A stretch of 54,980 nucleotides of DNA from CAZCGA01 sp964498075 (GTDB taxonomy: Bacteria; Desulfobacterota; Binatia; HRBIN30). Positions within the stretch are counted from its first letter, which is position 1. Each line of letters begins with the position of its first letter. The notes under the pieces were generated by a model, which worked only from the letters and a program-made list of their open reading frames with translations, was not told where the DNA came from and ran no database searches. Below are positions 1 to 7,728 of this stretch, piece by piece. The stretch lies in NCBI GenBank assembly GCA_964498075.1, contig CAZCGA010000030.1:1-54980 (forward strand). The letters run 5' to 3'. A program made the translations under genes and the position numbers.

Positions 1-65
1 CGGACGAAGTGCACAAGATGGTGGTGGCGCGGCGCATCCTGGCGCAGTACGAGGGGAAGCGGTAA
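1..65 (+). CDS. C-terminal end of an acyl-CoA dehydrogenase (partial)
   Basis: Only the last 20 codons are inside the window, reading in frame from base 3 to the TAA at 63-65. The tail DEVHKMVVARRILAQYEGKR has the form seen at the end of many acyl-CoA dehydrogenases, where a (D/E)xVH segment leads into a basic helix that helps close the FAD/acyl-CoA site. The nearby APH-family phosphotransferase (1560-2648) fits, because such kinases often sit beside acyl-CoA dehydrogenases in lipid catabolism loci, as in eukaryotic ACAD10/11 fusions. The call rests on 20 residues and is therefore tentative. Confidence 0.55.
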   Translation, partial: DEVHKMVVARRILAQYEGKR

Positions 66-195
66 CCGCCCGGACGAGGGCGGATCGCGGGCGCGGTATG
101 CGCGGACGATGCGAAGGAGGCCTGACGGGCTTGCCCCTGCCGGGACGCTGCGGCAGACTACGGCCACGTTTCGTGACGACAGGAGGAGGACAGCC

Positions 196-798
196 ATGAT
201 CATCTTCTACGGAGCCCCGATGTCCAGCGCCGGACGCACGCACTGGATGCTCGAAGAGGTTGGCGTGCCGTACGACTACAAGCGCATCAGCCTGCGCGAC
301 GGCGACAACAAGAAGCCCGAGTTCCTCAAGATCAACCCCGCCGGCAAGATCCCGACCCTCGTCGATGGCAGCATGGTCTTGACCGAGTCGGTGGCGATCA
401 ACTTCTATCTCGCCGAGAAGTACGGCAAGGGGCTCATGCCGGCGGACGTCGTCGAGCGGGCGCACGTATACGAGTGGACGTTCTGGGCAATCTCCAACAC
501 CCAGCCGCTCTTCCTCGACATCCTGTTGAACACCATGATCCGCCCGGAAGCCGAGCGCAACCCGAAGGCGGTCGAGGCCGCGCGCCAGCAGCTGCCGGCC
601 TACCTCGACGGGCTCAACCGCGCGCTGCAGGGTAAGGAGTACCTCGTCGGCAACCGTTTCACGGTCGCCGACCTCAACGTGGCTTCGGTGCTCGGCCTCG
701 GCGCCTTCGTCGGCGTCGACCTCGCGGCCTACGCGCACGCGCAGGCGTGGCTGAGCCGCGTGCAAGGACGGCCGTCGTTCGCCAAGTCTCTGGACTAG
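196..798 (+). CDS. Glutathione S-transferase family protein
   Basis: Two hundred residues, the usual length for a cytosolic GST, which conjugates or transfers glutathione on electrophilic substrates. The N-terminal thioredoxin-like domain (about 1-80) has the beta-alpha-beta start MIIFYGAPMSSAGRTHWMLE and the cis-proline and glutathione-gamma-glutamyl region INPAGKIPTLVDG followed by LTESVAI. The C-terminal half is the all-alpha domain with the conserved FTVADLNVASV segment. The ATG at 196 is preceded by a strong AGGAGGAGG ribosome site; an in-frame start further upstream at 109 lacks one and adds a non-conserved extension. The substrate cannot be told. A second GST lies at 2660-3352. Confidence 0.9.
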   Translation: MIIFYGAPMSSAGRTHWMLEEVGVPYDYKRISLRDGDNKKPEFLKINPAGKIPTLVDGSMVLTESVAINFYLAEKYGKGLMPADVVERAHVYEWTFWAISNTQPLFLDILLNTMIRPEAERNPKAVEAARQQLPAYLDGLNRALQGKEYLVGNRFTVADLNVASVLGLGAFVGVDLAAYAHAQAWLSRVQGRPSFAKSLD

Positions 799-873
799 CG
801 AGCTGCGCCCCGCGAGGGTGCGACGGCCCGCTCGCGCTGCTCGCTCCGGGCATCTCCGCACGGAACTTGACGC

Positions 874-1458
874 ATGAGCTCACGCCACCCGCGAGTTCAC
901 GCTGAACGTTTAATGGGTGCACCGGAGAATCGAGACAGCCCGCACGGTCGCCAGCCGATCGTTGCCGGCGCCACCCCCGATGAGCGCGATCCGGCGCACT
1001 GGCCGCCCGCGGCGTTGGCGGCACTGCAACGCATCCTGGACCGCAGCCGCGCGCATGCCGGCGCCGCGGTGCGCGATACGTTCGATCGCCCGGAGCGGCG
1101 GATGACGGCGATGGAGTTCATCTCCTTTTGGAATGAGTCGCGAATGAAAGCCATGGCGACGGTCGGCAAGAACGGCGCGCCGCATCTCGCGCCGGTGCAC
1201 GCCGAGTTCCTCGACGGACGGCTGCGCTCGACGATCTACGAGAACGCGGTGCGGCGCCGCGACCTGCGCGACCACCCGCACGTGGCGCTGACGACGTGGG
1301 GACCTAACGGGGCCACGGCGATCGTCTACGGACGCGCCCGCGAGGTGCCCGGCAGCCTGCGCGAGACGCGCCCGGGCGCTACCGGTCGCCCGCGCCGCAC
1401 GGTGGCGCTAGACATTGAGGTCACGCGCATCTATGCGATGAAGGCGCGCGAGGCGTGA
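874..1458 (+). CDS. PPOX-class (pyridoxamine 5'-phosphate oxidase-fold) protein
   Basis: The last 118 residues look like a small flavin-reductase-like split barrel: MKAMATVGKNGAPHLAPVHA is the typical beta-hairpin opening, followed by LRSTIYENAVRRRDLRDHPH and an ATAIVYGRAREV strand. Such proteins bind FMN, F420 or haem; this one is not assigned to a subgroup. The start is uncertain. The ATG at 874 gives 194 residues with about 75 non-conserved residues in front, while the ATG at 1102 has a GGAGCGGCGG stretch just upstream and would give the 118-residue domain alone. Both are in one frame, and codon composition looks coding-like upstream of 1102, so the longer form is listed. Confidence 0.7.
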   Translation: MSSRHPRVHAERLMGAPENRDSPHGRQPIVAGATPDERDPAHWPPAALAALQRILDRSRAHAGAAVRDTFDRPERRMTAMEFISFWNESRMKAMATVGKNGAPHLAPVHAEFLDGRLRSTIYENAVRRRDLRDHPHVALTTWGPNGATAIVYGRAREVPGSLRETRPGATGRPRRTVALDIEVTRIYAMKAREA

Positions 1459-1471
1459 AGAATGTCCCATC

Positions 1472-1521
1472 GGTGGCACCGGCTTCCAGCCGGTGCACAC
1501 CGGCCAGAGGCCGGTGCCACC
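1472..1521. repeat. REP-like nested palindrome
   Basis: A 50-base inverted repeat in the intergenic space. The outer arms GGTGGCACCGGC (1472-1483) and GCCGGTGCCACC (1510-1521) are perfect 12-base complements. Inside, GCCGGTG (1489-1495) pairs with CACCGGC (1498-1504). The sequence ACCGGCTTCCAGCCGGT also forms its own small hairpin. This is the style of a repetitive extragenic palindrome, of the kind mobilised by RAYT (REP-associated tyrosine) transposases in other bacteria. No RAYT gene is in the window. It could also attenuate transcription between the PPOX and phosphotransferase genes, but no T-tract follows. Confidence 0.75.
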
Positions 1522-1559
1522 TATCAGGTGACATCTTGGAGTCGCGAGTTGGAGAGGCC

Positions 1560-2648
1560 ATGGCAGAACTGATACCAACCACTGACCCGCCGGAAACGAT
1601 TCCTATCCGCGACGGTGAGGACTTCGATCATACGCAGCTGGCGGCGTACCTGCGGGGGAAGCTGCCGCAGTCGGAGCGGCCGCTCGACGTCGTGCAGTTT
1701 GCCGGCGGCCACGCCAACCTTACCTACTTGCTGCGCTACGGCGACGCTGAGTACGTGCTGCGACGGCCGCCGCTCGGACCGGTGGCGCCGACCTCGCACG
1801 ACATGGGCCGTGAGTATCGCGTGCTCTCCGTGCTGTACAAGGGATACCCGCCGGCGCCGCGCGCCTTCGTGTTCTGCGAGGATGCCGCCGTCATCGGCGC
1901 GCCGTTCTTCGTCATGCAGCGCCGCCGCGGCGTCGTCGTGCGCCGCACGGTCCCGGCGCAGTGGGGTGGCGGCGCGGACCCCGCGATCAACCGCAAGATC
2001 AGCGAGGTGTTGATCGATACGCTCGCCGACTTGCACGACGTCGACCCGCGCACCGTCGGTCTCGCCGATCTGGGCAAGCCCGACGGCTTCATGCGCCGCC
2101 AGATCGACGGCTGGACGGCACGCTACGAGCGTGCCAAGACGAAGGAGATGCCGATCGTCGCCGAGATGGCGCAGTGGCTGCGCGAGCACCTGCCGCAGTC
2201 ACCGACACCGACGCTGCTGCACAACGACTGGCGCCTCGACAACATGATGCTCGACGCCAACGACCCGGGCCGTTGCGAAGCGGTGTTCGATTGGGACATG
2301 TGCACCATCGGCGACCCCTTCGCAGACCTCGGCACGCTGCTCGCCGCGTGGATCGAAGCGAGCGAAGGCTCGATGGGCGCCGGCCAGGTGGGTATGCCGT
2401 CGAACACCCCCGGCTTTCTGACGCGGCGCGAGGGTGTTGAGCGCTACGGCAAACGTCGCGGCGTCGACGTGAGCGACGTGCCGTTCTACTACGTCTTCGG
2501 TATCTTCAAGATCGGTGTCGTGCTGCAGCAGATCTACTATCGCTACCACGTCGGCCAAACCAAGGATGCGCGCTTCGCGCCGTTCGAGCAGGGCGCCGAG
2601 ATGCTCTTCTGGAAGTCCAAGCAGTGTAGCGAGAGTGTGACGGTGTGA
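1560..2648 (+). CDS. APH/choline-kinase-family phosphotransferase (ACAD10/11-like)
   Basis: A 362-residue member of the aminoglycoside-phosphotransferase/choline-kinase fold. The ATP-lobe segment FAGGHANLTYLLRYGDAEYVLRR supplies the glycine-rich turn and a nucleotide-binding residue. The catalytic Brenner-type loop is LLHNDWRLDNMML, and the metal-binding DWD motif is in FDWDMCTIGDPFADLG. Relatives near acyl-CoA dehydrogenases are thought to phosphorylate hydroxyacyl-CoA intermediates, as ACAD10/11 do, so this is not called an antibiotic-resistance gene. The ATG at 1560 follows GGAGAGG and begins just after the palindrome; a longer in-frame start at 1455 would translate through the palindrome and is rejected. 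The 3' end overlaps or abuts the next GST. Confidence 0.85.
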   Translation: MAELIPTTDPPETIPIRDGEDFDHTQLAAYLRGKLPQSERPLDVVQFAGGHANLTYLLRYGDAEYVLRRPPLGPVAPTSHDMGREYRVLSVLYKGYPPAPRAFVFCEDAAVIGAPFFVMQRRRGVVVRRTVPAQWGGGADPAINRKISEVLIDTLADLHDVDPRTVGLADLGKPDGFMRRQIDGWTARYERAKTKEMPIVAEMAQWLREHLPQSPTPTLLHNDWRLDNMMLDANDPGRCEAVFDWDMCTIGDPFADLGTLLAAWIEASEGSMGAGQVGMPSNTPGFLTRREGVERYGKRRGVDVSDVPFYYVFGIFKIGVVLQQIYYRYHVGQTKDARFAPFEQGAEMLFWKSKQCSESVTV

Positions 2649-2659
2649 CCGAGGCGTCC

Positions 2660-3352
2660 ATGATCACCCTCTACCAATTCGCCGTCTCGCCATACTGCGA
2701 CAAGATCCGCCGTGTGTTGCGCTACAAACAGCTGCCGTTCACGATCTATGAGTGGCCGCTCGCCGAGGTGCCGCTGATCCGCGAGAAGAACCCGACCGGC
2801 AAGCTGCCGTTCGTGGAGATCGACGGCACGATCATTCCCGACTCGACGGCGATCGCGTTGGAGCTGGAGCGCCGCCACCCCACGCCGCCGCTGCTGCCGG
2901 CCGATCCGGCGCAGCGCGCGCAGGTGCTGCTGCTCGAAGACTGGGCCGACGAGTCGCTGTACTTCTACGAGATGACCACGCGCTTCGGCGAGCAGGACTT
3001 CGACCGCAACATCGGCAAGCTGATGGGCGGCGCGCCCAAGGAGATGCTCGACGCCATCGGTCCCATGCTACGTGAGAACTTCAAGACTACGACAACGACG
3101 CAAGGCATCGGCCGCAAGTCGGACGCGCAGATCGCCGCCGACGTCGATCGCTTGCTTGGCGCCGTCGAGGAGCTGCAATGCGCCACGGGCTTCGTGGTCG
3201 GCACCACGCTTACGCTCGCTGACATCGCCATCGCCGCGCAAGCCGAGTGTATCGGCGACTCGACCATCGGGACGCGCGTCCTCGGATCCCGCCCGGCGCT
3301 GGTCGCCTACTTCCAGCGCGTCGATGCGCTGACCAAGGCGGACCGCGTGTGA
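2660..3352 (+). CDS. Glutathione S-transferase family protein
   Basis: A second GST of 230 residues. Its thioredoxin-like domain starts MITLYQFAVSPYCDKIRRVL and contains the CxxK-like SPYCDK turn in place of a CxxC, then NPTGKLPFVEIDG with the cis-proline and PDSTAIALELE at the glutathione carboxylate site. The alpha domain ends with TLTLADIAIAAQ. The ATG at 2660 has GAGG six bases upstream; a GTG at 2645 overlaps the stop of the preceding kinase gene and is an alternative start five codons longer. The close spacing implies co-transcription with the phosphotransferase. It is only distantly like the GST at 196-798, so the two are not a recent duplication. Confidence 0.88.
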   Translation: MITLYQFAVSPYCDKIRRVLRYKQLPFTIYEWPLAEVPLIREKNPTGKLPFVEIDGTIIPDSTAIALELERRHPTPPLLPADPAQRAQVLLLEDWADESLYFYEMTTRFGEQDFDRNIGKLMGGAPKEMLDAIGPMLRENFKTTTTTQGIGRKSDAQIAADVDRLLGAVEELQCATGFVVGTTLTLADIAIAAQAECIGDSTIGTRVLGSRPALVAYFQRVDALTKADRV

Positions 3353-3364
3353 TCCGCGGCTGCG

Positions 3365-4165
3365 CTATTCATGACCCAGCCGCGCCGCCGTCACGCCGAC
3401 CAGCGCCGCGTGGAGGTGCCCGTTCGAGGCGAGGGTCTGCTCGCCGTAGACGTCGAACGTGCCGCCGCGGAAGTCGCTGACGCTGCCGCCGGCTTCACGC
3501 ACGATGAGCGCGCCCGCCGCCGTGTCCCACGGCTTCAGGCGCCACTCCCAGAAGCCGTCGAAGCGGCCGCAGGCGACGTAACACAGGTCGAGTGCCGCCG
3601 CCCCGCTGCGCCGCACGCCCTGCGCCCGCAGCATGAAGTCGGCGAGGAAGCCGAGATAGTAGTCGAGACGCTCGCGACGGTCGTAGGGAAAGCCGGTGCC
3701 GATCAACGATTCGTTGAGATCGTCGACTGCCGACACACGGATCGGCGCGCCGTTCAGCGTCGCGCCGCCACCGCGCTGCGCCGCAAACAGCTCGTCGCGC
3801 ACCGGATCGTACACCAAGCCGAGCTGCAGCTCGGCCCCGTGTGCCAGCGCCAGCGAGACGCAGAAGTGCGGATGGGCGTGGGCGAAGTTCGTGGTGCCGT
3901 CGAGCGGATCGAGGTACCACACGTAGCGCTCGTCCGCCGGCCGTTGGAGCGCCGCACCCGCCGCGGCTTCTTCGGCAACGATGAGGTGATCCGGGAACGC
4001 CGCCCGCAGCTGGCCGACGATCAGCGCTTCGACCTCGCGATCCGTCTCGGTAACGATATCGATCCCGCTCTTGTGCTCGATGCGCTTGCTGCCGCGCCAC
4101 GCCGCCCGCAGCCGCTCGCCGGCCGCTGCCACTGCGGCGCGCGCGACGTGTTCGAACGCCTCCAT
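3365..4165 (-). CDS. Inositol monophosphatase family protein (SuhB-like)
   Basis: A 266-residue Mg-dependent phosphatase. The metal and catalytic motifs are all visible: VTETDREVE, the EE pair in HLIVAEEAAA, the core DPLDGTTNF, and the C-terminal WDTAAGALIVREAGG. The length matches SuhB/IMPA proteins, which hydrolyse inositol-1-phosphate and, in some bacteria, fructose-1,6-bisphosphate or 3'-phosphoadenosine 5'-phosphate. The substrate is not decided by the sequence. The ATG at 4165 is the natural family start; the frame stays open to 4324, but that extension is not conserved. The gene is convergent with the GST, with only 12 bases between stops, and divergent from the gene at 4282. Confidence 0.9.
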   Translation of the reverse strand: MEAFEHVARAAVAAAGERLRAAWRGSKRIEHKSGIDIVTETDREVEALIVGQLRAAFPDHLIVAEEAAAGAALQRPADERYVWYLDPLDGTTNFAHAHPHFCVSLALAHGAELQLGLVYDPVRDELFAAQRGGGATLNGAPIRVSAVDDLNESLIGTGFPYDRRERLDYYLGFLADFMLRAQGVRRSGAAALDLCYVACGRFDGFWEWRLKPWDTAAGALIVREAGGSVSDFRGGTFDVYGEQTLASNGHLHAALVGVTAARLGHE

Positions 4166-4281
4166 GCGGCGAGCAGTCTCACACCGATACGCGGGAAGCA
4201 AGGTGGGGCGCCGCTGTTGCCAGGGCGGAACGAATGCGCCATGAATCGAGCACCGAAATGCGACCCTGAAGGAGCACACCC

Positions 4282-5904
4282 ATGGCACTTGCAGCCCGAC
4301 AGCCGGCGCCACCGTCGCCCACACCCAATGCCAGCTCGTTCCTGGAGCTGTACGCCTTCGAGCAACCGGCGCCGGCGAAGCCGGTTGACGACTTCATCGC
4401 CGAGCTGAAGGATCTGATCCGCGCGCATCCGATCGACGCCCAGCTCGCCGAAGCCCTCAAATACGGGACCGCGTCGCGCCAGGCGATGCAGCGCTGGATC
4501 AAGGACTACTACCAGTTCATCCGCATGGATGCGCAAGGTACGGCCTCCATGGTGGCGCGCTGCCGGCGCCGCGGCCTGTACCTGGCGCTCAGCCCGCTGG
4601 TCAGCCGCAAGACCGGCTTCCATCAGGTGACGCGGCCGCCGCTGCAGATGTTCCTGCGCTTCGCGGAGGCCTTCGGCGTGACGCCCGCCGAGCTGGAGGC
4701 GCACTACGCCTGTCCGGAGACCATGCAAGCCACCTACACGCGCCAGCAATTCCAGTACTCCGGTTTCGAGGAAGGCTTCGTGGTCAGCGCCTTGGCCGGC
4801 GAAGGATCGCTGCTCGACGTCGTGCGCGACGAGCGCCCGTGGCTCTGCCAGCGCGGCATCGCCGAATATATGAAGCGCGCCTACCAGCTCGACGAGGATG
4901 CGGTTGCGTACTGGCGCGCCTACGAGGACTTCCGCGGCTTCGTGTGCGAGCCGGTGTGGGACATCGTGCGCGAGTTTGCCGTCGACGCGGCGCAGCAGGA
5001 GCTGCTGCGCACGACCTTGCACCACTGGCTGCTGATCTACCAGAACATGCGGACCGCCTGGAGCGAGTTGCTTGCCGGCCGCTACCCGCTGCCGGAGACG
5101 GTGTGGCCGCCGCCGGGCTCGCCGTTCACAACCGGCGACGATCAGACGTACGAGGAACTGGAGCAGGAGCTGGGCGAGTTCTGTCTTGGCCTGACGCGCC
5201 CGAAGGAGACCGCCTTCGGCCTGCTGCTCTCCGGGCGGGCTTCGCTCGATGCGGCGAAGGAGCTGATCAAAGACTTCTTCCATCTCGATGCCACGCGCAG
5301 TATTGCCGGACAGGTGTCGCACTTTGCCGACGCCAAGGCTTATCCGGCGATGGCGCAGGCGTTCGCCACCGAGTCGGGCGGCTACCTGACGCGCTGCCAC
5401 ATGGAGATATGGGCCGACTTCTGCGAGGCCGCCTTCGGCATCACACGCGAAGATCTGCAGCGCTGGCAGCCGCCGACCGAAACCATCGCGGGCCGATACG
5501 TCACCAAGTGGTTCCTGGTGCACGCGTTGCCGGAGGAAGCGATGGCCGCCTTTCATCTCGGGCCGCCGATGAAGTTCCGCGAGAAGCTGGGCAAGGCGGC
5601 GCTCGGGCTGGGGCAAGGCGGCGTCGCGGGCGAGGGACTCATCGAGGCGAGCGCGAAGAACCCACTGAGCGCGGCGTTCCAACGGCTCGGCGTCGACCCG
5701 GACCTGGCGGACTACTTCTTCCGCCTACACCGCGAGATCGAGCCCTTCGAGCAGGACGAGGGCTGGGAGTACGTGCCGGCGGTGCTCACCACCGGCCGCC
5801 AGCGCCGCATCTTCAAGCGCGCCTACATCACCAAGATCCTCTCCGAGCGCCGCAAGGACGAAGGCCTGCTCAAGCGGATGAAGAACCTGTCGGGGCTGGC
5901 GTGA
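4282..5904 (+). CDS. Duplicated haem-oxygenase-fold (PqqC/TenA/HDO-like) protein
   Basis: A 540-residue, mostly helical protein with two divergent copies of one domain. Copy one spans about 36-250 and copy two about 290-525. The copies can be matched by eye: SRQAMQRWIKDYYQFI with SLDAAKELIKDFFHLD, FAEAFGVTPAELEAHYACPE with FCEAAFGITREDLQRWQPP, and FVVSALAGEGSLLDV with FLVHALPEEAMAAF. This pattern is that of the PqqC/TenA/CADD group, which includes iron-containing redox enzymes and haem-oxygenase-like diiron oxidases. Those are usually single-domain proteins of about 230-260 residues. AAGGAG sits seven bases before the ATG. The stop overlaps the crotonase start by four bases, so the two are probably coupled. 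The exact reaction is unknown. Confidence 0.7.
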   Translation: MALAARQPAPPSPTPNASSFLELYAFEQPAPAKPVDDFIAELKDLIRAHPIDAQLAEALKYGTASRQAMQRWIKDYYQFIRMDAQGTASMVARCRRRGLYLALSPLVSRKTGFHQVTRPPLQMFLRFAEAFGVTPAELEAHYACPETMQATYTRQQFQYSGFEEGFVVSALAGEGSLLDVVRDERPWLCQRGIAEYMKRAYQLDEDAVAYWRAYEDFRGFVCEPVWDIVREFAVDAAQQELLRTTLHHWLLIYQNMRTAWSELLAGRYPLPETVWPPPGSPFTTGDDQTYEELEQELGEFCLGLTRPKETAFGLLLSGRASLDAAKELIKDFFHLDATRSIAGQVSHFADAKAYPAMAQAFATESGGYLTRCHMEIWADFCEAAFGITREDLQRWQPPTETIAGRYVTKWFLVHALPEEAMAAFHLGPPMKFREKLGKAALGLGQGGVAGEGLIEASAKNPLSAAFQRLGVDPDLADYFFRLHREIEPFEQDEGWEYVPAVLTTGRQRRIFKRAYITKILSERRKDEGLLKRMKNLSGLA

Positions 5905-6674
5905 GTTACGAGACGCTGACGGTTGAGCACGACGGGCCGATTGCGCGGGTGTGGCTGAATCGGGCGGAGCGGCGCAACGCGTTGAACGCGCAAACCCTGG
6001 AGGAGATCGCCGCCGCCTTCACCGAGCTGCAGCGGCACTTCGACGCGCCGGTCGTCGTGCTCGGCGGGCGCGGCGCCTCCTTCTGTGCGGGCGCAGACCG
6101 CAAGGATCCGCCGGCGCGGCTGGCGAGAGGATCTGGCGCCGGGGCGCGTGAACGACGGCATGTGGCGCAGGTGGGCCGGCGCGCCGTCGAAGCGATCGAG
6201 CGCGTCGAGGCGATCACCATCGCGCGTTTGCACGGGCACGCCATCGGCGGCGGTTTGGCGATCGCTCTGGCGTGCGACCTGCGCATCGCGGCCGCGAGCA
6301 CCGTCTTCCACATCCCCGAGGTGGACCTCGGCGTGCCGCTGGCCTGGGGCGCGGCCCCGCGCCTGGCGCGTGAGGTCGGCATGGCGCGCGCGAAGGAGCT
6401 GATCCTCCTCTGCGACCGCTTCGATGCGGCCGCAGCGGAGCGCTACGGAGTGCTCAACCGCGTGGTGCCTGACGATCAGCTCGACGCGGCCGTCGAGGCG
6501 TGGGCACAACGGCTCGCTGCCAAGGCGCCGTGGGCACTGCACATGACCAAGACACAGTTCCGCGCCTACGCGCGCGCGACGGTGCTCGGCGACGTCACCG
6601 AAGGCGACGGCGACCTGATCGCCCTGGCCAGCGCGGAAGATCCGACGCGCTTCCTCTTTCCCGAAAAGAAGTGA
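5901..6674 (+). CDS. Enoyl-CoA hydratase/isomerase (crotonase) family protein
   Basis: A 257-residue crotonase starting at GTG 5901 and overlapping the previous stop by four bases (GTGA). The CoA-binding and oxyanion-hole segments are SFCAGADRKD and HGHAIGGGLAIALACDLRIA, followed by FHIPEVDLGVPL. Of the two glutamates of a classical hydratase, the one in the IPEV segment is present. The one expected after the GGG of the second motif is replaced (GGGLA, not GGGCE), which favours isomerase, hydrolase or lyase activity over simple hydration. The C-terminal LHMTKTQFRAY helix is typical. Coupling to the duplicated redox-fold protein suggests a shared CoA-linked pathway. Confidence 0.88.
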   Translation: MSYETLTVEHDGPIARVWLNRAERRNALNAQTLEEIAAAFTELQRHFDAPVVVLGGRGASFCAGADRKDPPARLARGSGAGARERRHVAQVGRRAVEAIERVEAITIARLHGHAIGGGLAIALACDLRIAAASTVFHIPEVDLGVPLAWGAAPRLAREVGMARAKELILLCDRFDAAAAERYGVLNRVVPDDQLDAAVEAWAQRLAAKAPWALHMTKTQFRAYARATVLGDVTEGDGDLIALASAEDPTRFLFPEKK

Positions 6675-6759
6675 CGGTGCGATGCGGCGCGTCGTACGCG
6701 CAGGAGCCGCGATGAACGCGCCTGCGATCTTGAGGAATCTGCGCTAACATCGCTCTGCC

Positions 6760-7716
6760 ATGCGGCCTAAGGTGTACATCGATGGTCATGTGGGGACCAC
6801 GGGCTTGCGCATCCGCGAGTGGATGGCAGCGCGCGCCGACGTCGAGCTGCTGACGCTGCCGGAAGCGCATCGCAAAGACCCGGCGGCGCGGCGCGCGCGC
6901 ATCGTCGCTGCCGACCTGGCCGTGCTCTGCTTGCCCGACGACGCGGCGCGCGAGGCGGCGGGATGGGCAAGCGACGGAGCGACGCGCATCATCGATGCGA
7001 GCACCGCGCACCGCGTCGCCGCCGGTTGGGTGTATGGCCTACCGGAGCTGGCGCCCGGACAACGCGACGCGATTCGCCGGGCGAAGCTCGTCGCCAACCC
7101 CGGGTGCTACGCCTCGGCGTTCATTCTGCTCGTCCGCCCGCTGGTCGACGCCGGCGTGCTCGCGCCCGTCGTGCCGCTCACCTGCCATGCTCTGTCCGGC
7201 TACTCAGGCGGCGGCCGCGCCATGATCGAGAGGTGGGAAGACGCGAAAGGCGGACTCCGCTCACTCGTCTACGAAGCGCCATACGCGCTCGACCGGGTGC
7301 ACAAGCACATCCCGGAGATGCGGCAGTATACCGGCCTGCAGCGCGAGCCGCAGTTCGTGCCGGCGGTGGGCCCGTTCCGCTGCGGCATGCGCGTCCAGAT
7401 CCCACTGCACGCAGATCTGCTTCAACCCGGCGGAGCGCAGCGCGTGTCGGAGCTGCTCGACGCGCGTTATCGCGACGAGCCCTTCGTGAGGGTGATCCCG
7501 ATGGCCGAGTCGCTCCATGCACACGAGCGCAGTTTCGATCCGCAGACGTGCAACGACACCAACCGCATCGAGCTGCGCGTCCTGCCGCATCCGTCCGGGC
7601 ACGTGCTGCTGATGGCGAGGCTCGACAATCTGGGCAAAGGCGCCGCCGGCGTCGCCATCCAGAGCCTCAACCTGATGCTGGGGTTCAGCGAGACCGCGGG
7701 GTTGCGTGTTTGCTGA
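6760..7716 (+). CDS. argC: N-acetyl-gamma-glutamyl-phosphate reductase, type 2
   Basis: A 318-residue NADPH-dependent reductase that turns N-acetyl-glutamyl-5-phosphate into the semialdehyde in arginine synthesis. The nucleotide-binding start is YIDGHVGTTGLRI, and the catalytic cysteine is Cys116 in VANPGCYAS. The following HALSGYSGGGR and HKHIPEM segments belong to the shorter type 2 enzymes rather than the roughly 345-residue type 1. No other arginine gene is adjacent, so argC stands alone here. No clear ribosome site precedes the ATG. It ends 12 bases from the convergent transaldolase gene. Confidence 0.93.
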   Translation: MRPKVYIDGHVGTTGLRIREWMAARADVELLTLPEAHRKDPAARRARIVAADLAVLCLPDDAAREAAGWASDGATRIIDASTAHRVAAGWVYGLPELAPGQRDAIRRAKLVANPGCYASAFILLVRPLVDAGVLAPVVPLTCHALSGYSGGGRAMIERWEDAKGGLRSLVYEAPYALDRVHKHIPEMRQYTGLQREPQFVPAVGPFRCGMRVQIPLHADLLQPGGAQRVSELLDARYRDEPFVRVIPMAESLHAHERSFDPQTCNDTNRIELRVLPHPSGHVLLMARLDNLGKGAAGVAIQSLNLMLGFSETAGLRVC

Positions 7717-7728
7717 CGCCCGGCGAGG

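Noticed and set aside
1560..2648. Aminoglycoside-resistance gene
   Set aside because: The fold is that of APH, but the neighbourhood and ACAD10/11-like features favour a metabolic kinase. No feature specific to drug modification was seen.
4021..5682. Minus-strand open frame of 553 codons
   Set aside because: Antisense to the duplicated haem-oxygenase-fold gene. Composition is Arg/His/Ala-rich and no family pattern is present; long antisense frames are common at this GC content.
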